Positions 1 through 8,445 of a stretch of DNA of 64,000 nucleotides are shown piece after piece. The position numbers and the translations under genes were made by a program. Each line of letters begins with the position of its first letter. Position 1 is the stretch's first letter. The stretch comes from Nymphalis io (lineage: Eukaryota > Arthropoda > Insecta > Lepidoptera > Nymphalidae). Under the pieces are notes generated by a model. It had not been told where the DNA came from. It saw only the letters and a list, made by a program, of their open reading frames with translations, and did no database searches. The stretch spans positions 558,001-622,000 of the forward strand of contig NC_065903.1 of the NCBI RefSeq assembly GCF_905147045.1. Direction: 5' to 3'.

Positions 1-1086
1 AATAATAATAAATGAGCAGTTACATTGTTCCAGTTTTGTTTTTCATTAAGAAAATATATAAAATATGAATGTACCTAATAGATATATTATTTAGATACAA
101 AATATATTAAAACTATAATACAAAACAAAGTGATATCAGTTATTATTTACAACATTAACTTTTTGGCAATTAGAAATTTATATTTTTTTATTTATTGTGA
201 TATAAGGTGTTTATAAAATAAATGGCTTATGCATACATTATTATTATTGCTGTTAAAATTACATAAGTCCTTTATAAATTGCATATTCGGAAAGCGTGAT
301 CTTGTGAGTTCTTGAGATGTTTCTTTTTACTAAATGCCATTATATGACTTTTTCGATAGCCACCGAAGCATTTATGAGAGCCACACACCAATGTGATTAT
401 TTCAATTAAGTTTGTGGACAGGACCAATTCAATACTAACATTTTACTTATAATACAATATACTTAACAATTTTAACTATTCTTAAATTATATTTACATAT
501 TTAATGAAATTATCATTTTACAAAATAATTATATTAGTCATAGAAGAAACTAATTTGAGACTAGCTTAAAGATCTTATTCAAATTATCATGGCTAGAACT
601 TAGAAAATCTAGGTCTTGACTTTACAGTCAATAATTCAATTACTATTAAACTTTATATTATACAAGTTTCAGTAACTAAAAATAATTACTTTTTTTTGAC
701 CTAGTTACTGCACTCAATTGATATACTTCTTAAGACTTATTCTTATAGAGTCAATGCAAATTTTAAATTTGTTTTACCATATTACTGGGCATTAAATTGT
801 CATTAATGTGCAATCCTAAAGCTTAGATTATGATGCTGCCTCATAATAAAAACAAAGATATATCAAAGGCTTGGACAGCATGTCTGTGGAGATACAATAA
901 AATTTAAAAAGATAAAAGATTGATTATTCAAATTATACCTTTGTGTCTATAGATAAGTAATCAATTATACACCACCATAATGAAGGTGGATTCTAAAGGC
1001 AAACAAACTGTGTCATGTGTTTTCTGTAAACTATGACAATGGTTCAATCCACAAACAAATAGTAATATGATGCAAAGCCGATGTAC
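1..1086 (-). other. Intron of E(z), no exon recognised
   Basis: AT-rich sequence downstream (minus sense) of the third E(z) exon. I looked for the next conserved E(z) segment, the acidic VELVHAL-type stretch, and did not find it, so this is probably intronic and continues past the left edge. No other coding signal or repeat family was recognised. Confidence 0.55.
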
Positions 1087-2054
1087 CATGCACTTTCCCA
1101 TCGTAGTTCTTTATGAGCTCCTCGATGAATGTACCATCCTGGTCCAGCACCTCATCTCCCATGTAAGGAATATTGTGGAGTACAGTCTCATCTTCCACCA
1201 TAAAGTTCTTTTGTGTTGGTGCCCAGGTATACATTGTTGGTATTGGATTAACAGAATTTATGATTCTGATCGGCACTTGCTGTGTTGTTACCACACCTGT
1301 ACCTGTGAAAATATGACTTTGTTTTTTAAAATTTAATTAATTTGACTTGTTTTTAAATTTTCTTTTAATTTTTTGTTTAATAAAAAAAGTGATGTCAAAA
1401 TCGACTACAATAGTTAGTCACTTTTTTTCACTTATTTGAAATTATTTACAGTTTAATCTCTCTGAATTTACATGTGCTTTATTTCTGTTTATAATTCATC
1501 TCGTGCTTTTCGGTGAAGGAAAACATCGTGAGGAAACCTGCATGTGTCTAATTTCATCGAAATTCTGCCACATGTGTATTCTACCAACCCGCACTGGAGC
1601 AGCGTGGTGGAATAAGCTCCAAACCTTCTCCTCAAAAAAGGGAGCGGAGGCCTTAGCCCAGCAGTGGGACATTTACAGGCTGTTACTGTAAAAGGTGTAT
1701 ATTAGATAAACATTACCATCCGTGTGGGTAATTTCAGCTCGCTTCATGAGACTCTCATGGCTCGAGCTTGGAGCAGGAGGAGGCCAGAATGGTCGCCGTC
1801 CTCGCTCGGAAAACTCATTTTCTCGAGACTCTATAGCCTCGGACATTAAACGCAAATTCCGAGCCCATGCTACCTTAACTTCGTCAGCCCGCTTGAATCT
1901 CTAAAATAATCACCGTTTTTTTAGTAAAAACAAACACGCAAATGGCGTTAAAAAATTAAAATAAAAAACAATAATTTACCTTTACTTGTCGAAGACGCAT
2001 GTACTCCGTTTTTACACGTTTCTTCCATTCTGCTGATACCTTAGATTTGCTCAT
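1087..2054 (-). CDS. E(z): Enhancer of zeste, histone H3K27 methyltransferase (5' exons only)
   Basis: Catalytic subunit of Polycomb repressive complex 2, which methylates H3 lysine 27 in the nucleus. Three 5' exons are visible: 1980-2054 (25 codons starting MSKSKVSAEWKKRVK), 1717-1900 and 1087-1302. All have GT-AG borders and fit in frame, giving 158 residues. They match the N-terminal region of fly E(z): the basic start, the RADE(V/I)K-type segment, then PIPTMYTWAPTQ.NFMVEDE and the IPYMGDEVLD..G.FIEELIKNYDGKVHG stretch. The CXC and SET domains are absent, so the rest of the gene lies beyond the left edge. ATG at 2054 is chosen because it gives the family's usual N-terminus. The gene is head to head with the TRIR-like gene. 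Identity is secure; the 3' part is not in view. Confidence 0.93.
1463..1690 (+). repeat. Metulj-like SINE, 5'-truncated, in an E(z) intron
   Basis: The body and tail match the other copies in this window: the segment CTCGTGCTT.TCGGTGAAGG, the ACATCGTGAGGAAACCTGCA block, the GGAGCAGCGTGGTGGAATAA block and the terminal CCCAGCAGTGGGACAT. The tRNA-like head is missing. It lies antisense in the intron between exons 2 and 3 of E(z). Confidence 0.85.
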
Positions 2055-2940
2055 ATGTTTAATTTATTCTTATAAATAGGTAATTCGAATAATTTTTAAT
2101 ATTATTCAATCACAAATAAATGCCTCGAATCAATGAAGTATTGATGAAACAATAACTTACGCGCCCCCGGTAATGCAAAATTACAGATAACTAAATGTCA
2201 AATTGTTCCATTTTGTTTTACAGATAAAAACATTACTCAGACAGATTATTTATTAAAATATTTTATAAAATATTTATTTTCAAACGAATATTATAATTTA
2301 ATATTATAATATCATTTATAGGATATTATTAAGTTTTTAACTACCATTTCAAAACATTCATATACTTAACTCAGGCTCTTAAGTTAGGTTCGTATTTTAT
2401 TAGTAATTGATTTTATCAACAAACAAATCAAATGAATATTTTTAATTCGACCAATATATACTCGGCGTCATTAAAAGTTCGGCCTGTTTTTTTTTTAATT
2501 AACTGTTCGTTCTCACTTATCCGCATTAGAGGGTTACTTATCTTTGAATACTTTATCCATTCTTGGTTCTACATTGTCAATGACATTTGGGAAGCGAATG
2601 TGTTCGCTGCCATTTTCTATTGAGTAATTTGGAAGAAAATATAATTTGAAATAAGCCAAAAGGTGAGCATGAAAAGTCAGGTATTTCTTATTTCTTTTAT
2701 TTATTACGCTTTATTTGTTACGCATGCCTTATCAAATCAGAATCTGCAAATACGGACGCATATTACGTAATTTATTGTTTCTCATCACAAATTATTTACA
2801 ACGAAACATGACTAACGTTGTGCGAGCGATATCACGAACGGGGAACATAGAATTGTTGTCTACACCAAAAAGTTGTTCTGTTTGTAGGTGTGTGCATACC
2901 TACAAACTGCCGCAGGTTATGCGAAGAGGCTCGTATAAGT
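2055..2940. promoter_or_regulatory. Divergent promoter between E(z) and the TRIR-like gene
   Basis: The two start codons face away from each other and are 886 bp apart. A GCCATTTT box (2609-2616), a YY1-type motif often placed at insect and vertebrate start sites, is followed by a good splice donor (AAAAG before GTGAGC, intron from 2663). A pyrimidine-rich acceptor ends at 2887. This predicts a non-coding 5' exon of about 50 bp ending at 2662, spliced to 2888 for the TRIR-like gene. The exon and start site are inferred from motifs only. Confidence 0.5.
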
Positions 2941-4842
2941 ATGTCCTCGTATCGTGGCGAGGTGGGCGCGTGGGACGGCGGTCCTCCGGGCGCCGAGGCG
3001 GACTACGCGCCGCAGCGCGCGGCTCCACACGCCGCGCCCATACCCACCACCGATCCCTGGACGGGGGTCAGCTACAGTCAGTACGGGCCGCCTCAGTACG
3101 ACTACCAAGGCTACAGTGCCCCCGGTTACGGTTATAATTACGATTCCACGTATTATCAGAGACCTGACGCTGGCTACTATGATAGTTCTAGGAATGCGTA
3201 TCCCCCACAGCAGCCCGGCAACTACGACGGAACCCGTGAACGGTCGCGATCTACTCACGGATCTCGCGATTACGATCGCCATCGTACAGTGTATAGATCC
3301 AAATCAAGGAGTGTTTCACCATATGATAGGAAAGAACGAGAATACTCTAAGAAAAGGGAAAGTAGTTACGAGGAAAACAGAAGGCGTAAGTCCAGAAGTG
3401 CCTCAAATCAAAAACATTCTAAGTATTCATCTAGTGACCGATCGAGTTACAGATCCAGATCATATTCGAGATCGCCTTCTAACAAAACTAAACATCGGAG
3501 ACAATCAGAATCATCACAGTCATCAGGCTCTGGCAGATCTTATAAGAAGTCTGCTAATGAAAGGGTCGATCGATCTCATACACCACAATTAAAAGGCAGA
3601 GCATCGCATTCTCGCAATAGATCTTATGACAATGAAGAACGATTGAAAAGTAGGTCTTCTAGTCTCGAAAAAGAATCAAAAAGTAATAGAAGATCTCATC
3701 AGAAACGGTCAAAATCTAAAGAACGACGCCTAAGAGATATTTATACTCCACCGAGAAAGAGTTCTGCTTCTCCAAAACCTCATAAAAAGTCTTCAAAATC
3801 TTCACCCAAAACCAATAAGAAATCGGAACGTTCCCCACATAGAAAAAATAAATATCGTGAGCGTCAATCTTTGACACCACCTAGAAAAGCAAAAGACAGC
3901 TCTGTTACCCCACCTCGTTGCTACGCTAGGAATCATTCATCTTCGAGTTCTACCTCTCGATCCCGTTCTCGATCAGTAACTCCTAAGGCTAAACATAAAC
4001 GATCTTGTACCCCGAAATTACGGCGAAGTAGATCGTCGTCTTCAAGTCGATCATCTTCTTCAAGATCAGATGCTAAAAGACGCCTTAAACGCAAATCAAT
4101 TTCTAAACACGGATCTCGTAATAACAGTCGATCAAGAGATAGATCACTGAGTAAAGGAAGATCGCCTTTACGCCACCATTCCAATTCACGATTTAGAAGT
4201 AGGAGGTCAAGAAGTGCAAAAGGATCGAAATCTCGCAGCTCTCGATCGCATAGCCGTAGTCGCAGTGCGTCTCCGAGCGAAGATGAATGTCGAGGGCAAT
4301 TTACAGTAGCGGATAGAAAAAGATTTTGGAAGATGCATAGGAGTAGACAAGAAAAGGCAGAAAGATTTAAAACTCCGCCAAAAGAAGTAAGGCCTCCACC
4401 TGGAGCTGTAGAGTCTACGACTGTAGATGATGTACAATATGGTGATCCACCTGATTTGGAAGGCCCCAATTTTGCTGAGCTTTTGCCAACACCAGAACAA
4501 ATTTTACATGCACCCTCAAGTTCAAAATCCAAAGCAATACCAATCCCTATAAAGAATGACGGGAGTTTTCTAGAAATGTTTAAAAAAATGCAAGAAGAGA
4601 CTAAGAAAACTGAAGTTGTAGAAGTAAAACCAGTTATTAAGAAACCCATCCTGCCTTTTATTGGCAAGAGACGGGGTGGACGAGTACTGAAAACTGGATT
4701 AGTTAAGAAAGCAAAGGCAATAGATGAACAAACTGTAGATAATACGCCCAAGGATGCATGGTCTCTTTACATGCAGGAAGTGAAGAAGTATAGAGAAACA
4801 TCGTGTGAAGAAGAACGAAAGACAAGGCCACTGGTCAAATAA
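2941..4842 (+). CDS. RS-rich protein with C-terminal TRIR module
   Basis: Encodes 633 residues in one exon. Residues 1-95 are Gly/Tyr/Pro-rich (YNYDSTYYQRPDAGYYD). About 95-460 is a dense Arg-Ser domain like those of SR splicing factors. A linker (about 470-535) includes FTVADRKRFWKMHRSR. The last 95 residues match human TRIR (telomerase RNA component interacting RNase, C19orf43): NDGSFLEMFKKMQEE near 539, FIGKRRGG near 572, DAWSLYMQEVKKY near 605 and KTRPLVK at the end. Human TRIR is about 176 residues without an RS domain, so this is a long fused form. ATG 2941 is the first in-frame ATG and has A at -3. A nuclear RNA-processing role is likely; nuclease activity is inferred from family only. 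Confidence 0.85.
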   Translation: MSSYRGEVGAWDGGPPGAEADYAPQRAAPHAAPIPTTDPWTGVSYSQYGPPQYDYQGYSAPGYGYNYDSTYYQRPDAGYYDSSRNAYPPQQPGNYDGTRERSRSTHGSRDYDRHRTVYRSKSRSVSPYDRKEREYSKKRESSYEENRRRKSRSASNQKHSKYSSSDRSSYRSRSYSRSPSNKTKHRRQSESSQSSGSGRSYKKSANERVDRSHTPQLKGRASHSRNRSYDNEERLKSRSSSLEKESKSNRRSHQKRSKSKERRLRDIYTPPRKSSASPKPHKKSSKSSPKTNKKSERSPHRKNKYRERQSLTPPRKAKDSSVTPPRCYARNHSSSSSTSRSRSRSVTPKAKHKRSCTPKLRRSRSSSSSRSSSSRSDAKRRLKRKSISKHGSRNNSRSRDRSLSKGRSPLRHHSNSRFRSRRSRSAKGSKSRSSRSHSRSRSASPSEDECRGQFTVADRKRFWKMHRSRQEKAERFKTPPKEVRPPPGAVESTTVDDVQYGDPPDLEGPNFAELLPTPEQILHAPSSSKSKAIPIPIKNDGSFLEMFKKMQEETKKTEVVEVKPVIKKPILPFIGKRRGGRVLKTGLVKKAKAIDEQTVDNTPKDAWSLYMQEVKKYRETSCEEERKTRPLVK

Positions 4843-4969
4843 ATAGCTTATCACCAATACTGCATTCGTACAGTTTATAAATGTTATTATAATTTTTTTA
4901 TTTTATCACGAATAATGTAATCATGTTTGTTTATTCCCTTAGTATATTTTAATATGAAGAAATGTTTCC

Positions 4970-4975
4970 AATAAA
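4970..4975 (+). terminator. Poly(A) signal of the TRIR-like gene
   Basis: AATAAA 128 bp after the stop codon and only 42 bp before the COX6B start codon. Confidence 0.7.
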
Positions 4976-5016
4976 GGATTATGGGAATGATTTGTTTGTT
5001 CTTTCGTTGCAGTAAA

Positions 5017-5658
5017 ATGCCTGAAATGATCAAAACAGCAGCCGACATCAAAACCGCACCATTCGATCCGCGGTTCCCTAACCAGAATCAAACAAGGTAA
5101 AAATTTTAATTCTTATTAAAAAGGAAAGAAGAAATCATTCAGACCTCAATTCATGTACCAGTAAGTCAAAATCGGAGCAAAATCTCTTATATCTATTACA
5201 TATTATACATAATTAAATTTATTTATATAAACTAACTCAATTGAACATGTATGTATTGCAATGCATTAAAAATATTTCATTTTATATAATAATAAATATG
5301 CTGGTAAAAATATATATATATATATTTTTTATATAATTAATAACTTTTTATGCATATATTTATTAATTATAATTATTTTATTGCATAGTGACAAAAAACT
5401 CAACAATAAACATATAAATGTTTAAATATGGTTGTTATTTATTAAAGGTTTTATTTGGTTTATATGTAAGTTTTTTTTTATTATTACAGGCACTGCTATC
5501 AAAGCTACCTCGACTTCTACCGTTGCCAGAAAGTCCGCGGAGAGAAGTACGAGCCCTGCAATTACTTCAAGCGCGTGTACCGATCCCTCTGCCCAAATGA
5601 ATGGGTCGAGAAGTGGGACGGACAACGCGCCGAGGGCACTTTCCCGGGCAGAATATAA
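5017..5658 (+). CDS. COX6B: Cytochrome c oxidase subunit 6B
   Basis: Small subunit on the intermembrane-space side of respiratory complex IV. Two coding exons, 5017-5096 and 5490-5658, encode 82 residues. The intron is phase 2, inside the Arg codon of NQNQTR. The family signature is present: HCYQSYLDFYRC gives C-X9-C, then C-X10-C, with WVEKWD near the C-terminus and the FPG(R/K)I ending. The ATG sits five bases after a strong pyrimidine-AG acceptor ending at 5011-5012, so a further 5' non-coding exon must lie upstream, either beyond or within the TRIR-like gene. It converges with a second COX6B-type gene at 6301-6878. Confidence 0.96.
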
Positions 5659-5865
5659 TTCTAGACTGTACTAAAGCGGTTCAGTCACATTAATTTATAT
5701 TTTTAATTTCCCTTAGGCTGCGTGATCTAGATTAAATGAGTTACAGTTAAACTTTTTGATGTTTGATTTTAAAGAATGTGTTGTTGCTATTTTGTTTTAA
5801 AGATATAATGTAAATTATATACACTGTAAAAAGAAATGTGTAATTAGAAAACCAACTATCATAAT

Positions 5866-6127
5866 CGACGAGCCAGTTGGCGTGGTTGATAGATAAGTAT
5901 CTACTCTATGGCCATTCACGCCAAAGATTGTGGGTTCGATTCCCACCCAGGACAGACATTTGTGTGTATGAACATGTATTTTTGTCCTGAGTCTGTATAG
6001 TATGTATTTACAAAAGAAAAATAGTATATCAGTTGTCTGGTTTCCATAGTACAGGTACTGCTTAATTTGTGATCAGATGGCCATGTGTGAATAATGTCCC
6101 AGGATATTATTATTATTATAATCATAT
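5866..6127 (+). repeat. tRNA-derived SINE with ATT-repeat tail
   Basis: The head resembles a tRNA, with an A-box-like CCAGTTGGCGTGG segment and a B box GGGTTCGATTCCC. The body has ATTTGTGTGTATGAACATGT, and the tail is a run of ATT units. It lies between the COX6B stop and an AATAAA at 6258-6263, so it may be transcribed within the COX6B 3' untranslated region. Confidence 0.75.
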
Positions 6128-6257
6128 ATATAATTGTGTCGAAATTATAGAGATAACAATCTTCTCGATAATGCGTAAGATAAACATGTAAATAGGAGTA
6201 TAGATATACATGTAGAGGAGATTATAGGAATATGTAGTTTAGTAGATAAATGAGTTC

Positions 6258-6263
6258 AATAAA
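6258..6263 (+). terminator. Possible distal poly(A) signal of COX6B
   Basis: AATAAA on the + strand 600 bp after the COX6B stop and 38 bp before the stop of the convergent paralogue. No canonical signal was seen nearer to the COX6B stop, so a SINE-containing 3' untranslated region is plausible. Confidence 0.4.
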
Positions 6264-6300
6264 ACAATTTGTGAAAAGCAAAAACATATTTAATTAGTAA

Positions 6301-6878
6301 TTAAATTGGTCCAGGGAAGGCTCCCTTCTTTCTCAATTCGTCCCAGTTCTCTATCCAAAAGTTGGGGCAAATGGTCTGAAAATATCTCTTGAATATTTGA
6401 CAGTCATCAACTTCGCCCAACAATCGAGTGCACTTGTAAAAGTCGCAATAGTTGTCGTAACACGCCCTAAAATGTTTCACTTATTAGTTAAAAAGACAAA
6501 AAAATTGTATTGTCCTTATTTTAAAAGAACAAATAACTTACTCATACTTATGCAGATGTACCTAAGTATATTAATTAAGATAAACATGAATTAACCGCCG
6601 TGTTGTGCGTTTCCAGCTGAACAAATTAAATACATTTAGTTAACTAATTTAAAAACGCACGTCGTATTACCATAAATTAAAAAGTACTTTTTGCAATCAG
6701 ATATGTAAGCACTCTACATAACACGTATGGTATCGGGAAACCAATGCTAAATAGATGGAATAAGAACGAGCTGATGATAATTGTTCGAATATGAATAAAA
6801 TATATGTATTAACTTAGTTTGATTTTGAAACGGGTACCGGGGATCCATGCGTAATGTTCTAAATTCTTCGTCACACAT
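6301..6878 (-). CDS. Second, diverged COX6B-type subunit
   Basis: Two exons on the minus strand, 6814-6878 and 6301-6466, encode 76 residues beginning MCDEEFRTLRMDPRYPFQNQ. The pattern DPR(F/Y)P..NQT, then CYDNYCDFYKC (with the C-X9-C pair preserved), C-X10-C, a W..NWD motif and the ending FPGPI make it a COX6B family member. The intron is at the same place and phase as in COX6B (inside the codon after NQT), so the pair arose by duplication of an intron-bearing gene. About half of the aligned residues differ. It may be a tissue-specific (for example testis) isoform; that is inference. It is tail to tail with COX6B. Confidence 0.88.
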
Positions 6879-7589
6879 TTTGTGATAAGTTAAAAGTAAT
6901 TTTAATTAAAAATGATTTTATAAAAAATATGCGGTCGTAAAAAAACTTACACGAAAATAATTGTAAAATGACTATTAAAAATATGTCTACATGGCCAATA
7001 TAAGGACAACTTAATGAGAATAAAACCTTTTTTTATATTTTGCGTAACTCATCATCACTACAAATATAAACTTGTCCACTGTATTATTTATTTGATTATA
7101 ATCGTAAAAAAATGTAAGATTATACTCCTATTAGTTTCGTTTGTAGAATTCGTTTTTATCGACGATAGTACCTACCTGCCTCTATAACTTATAATATACT
7201 TATAATATATTAAAAGTATAACTACGGAAATTAAAAATAACTCTTAAGTTGAGCCTTCTTTTTGTTTTCTAAAACATGCCGTCGATCGTCATAATGCAGA
7301 TGTTTAGGCTCGGTTCCAAGAAAATATTGATTTCTGTGTCAGAGCTTAGCTCTGCAGCTGAAGGTTGTATCTGTTTTATTGTTATTTCTAAGGTTTCTTA
7401 TCTTTTTAAGTTAAGTTAAATTGAACCTACAAAAATAACCAACCTTTTTGTAGATTCTAGTTGTAAAACTGATTCGTTGATCTTGTACGATTGTAAAAAT
7501 CAACTCGTAAATTGGTTGGTATTTAAATTCATAAAATTATGTAATTATGTATCACAATTGAATAATTTTTAATTGCTAAAACTACAATT
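6879..7589. other. Upstream region of the COX6B-like gene
   Basis: AT-rich, with no coding signal or known repeat recognised. It presumably contains the promoter of the minus-strand COX6B-like gene, but no clear core element was seen. Confidence 0.4.
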
Positions 7590-7818
7590 GCCGAGATGGC
7601 CCAGTGGTAAGAACGCGTAAATCTTAACTAATGATCGTGGGATCAAACCCGGGCAAGCACCACTGAATTTTTATCTGCTTAATTTGTGTTTATAATTCAT
7701 CTCGTGCTTGACGGTGAAGGAAAACATCGTGAGGAAACCTGTATGTGTTTAATTTTACTGAAATTCTGCCACATTTATATTCCACCAACCCGCATTGAAG
7801 CAGCGTGGTGAAATAACA
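7590..7818 (+). repeat. Metulj-like SINE with tRNA head, 3'-truncated
   Basis: The head GCCGAGATGGCCCAGTGGTA with AACGCG corresponds to an A box. The B-box-like GGGATCAAACCC, the body ACATCGTGAGGAAACCTGTA and GCAGCGTGGTGAAATAA follow. The usual CTCCTCAAA and CAGCAGTGGGACAT tail is missing. Confidence 0.85.
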
Positions 7819-8097
7819 ATTAATCAATTGTTAATTGTCTTTACAATTAAAATATGGGTGTATTTTGCACTGCCTCTTTGGTAAAAATAAAATTTATGAT
7901 TAAAATAAATTAAAATAATCTTGTTTATAGCTCATTTAGTCAGTAATTGTAAATATGGTGAAAAAAATCGCTACGAGCTAACAAATGGATGGACTACCAA
8001 AATAGTTTAACCAATCACCATGAAAATTGGCGCATATGTATTTATTAGTAGTTTTCGCCGGCGGTGGTGTGTCATTGGGCAGGTATTAGATATAACT

Positions 8098-8365
8098 ACT
8101 GGTGGTAGGGCTTTATGCAAGCTCGTCTGGGTAGGTACCACCCATTCATCAGATATTCTACCGCAAAACAGCAGCACTCGTTATTGGTGTGTTCCGGTTT
8201 AAAGGGTGAGTGAGGCACAAGGCACATAACATCCTAGTTATGTGCCTTGTGAGTTGAAGTAAGCGATGGTTAACATTTCTTACAATGCCAATGTCTATGG
8301 GAGTTGGTAACCACTTACCATGAGGTGGCCCATATGCTCGTCCGCCTATCTATACTATAAATAAA
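8098..8365 (+). repeat. Family B SINE-like retroposon
   Basis: Begins ACTGGTGGTAGGGCTTTATG, contains CTGGGTAGGTACCACCCA, TTCTACCGCAAAACAGCAGC and CAGGTGGCCCAT-type blocks, and ends in an A-rich tail. Other copies lie at 22.4, 27.1, 39.0 and 60.0 kb. No tRNA-like head is evident; the family is unnamed here. Confidence 0.8.
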
Positions 8366-8437
8366 AAATATAAATATATGACGCTTTATATATATATTTA
8401 AAGCGTCCTTCGATGGGGTTCAGGCTTGCTTCATACC

Positions 8438-8445
8438 AGTGGATT
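8438..8445 (+). repeat. Target-site duplication, left
   Basis: AGTGGATT directly before the hAT element and repeated exactly at 10900-10907. Eight-base duplications are characteristic of hAT transposition. Confidence 0.88.

Noticed and set aside
2715..3592. Overlapping long open frames in other frames across the TRIR-like gene
   Set aside because: They are shadows of the Arg-Ser repeat coding. Only the frame from 2941 has a conserved C-terminal module.
3933..4751. 272-codon open frame antisense to the TRIR-like gene
   Set aside because: Composition mirrors the RS repeats; no family features and no promoter or splice signals.
6397..6594. 65-codon + strand open frame over the COX6B-like gene
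   Set aside because: The opposite strand encodes a clear COX6B domain with matching splice sites.
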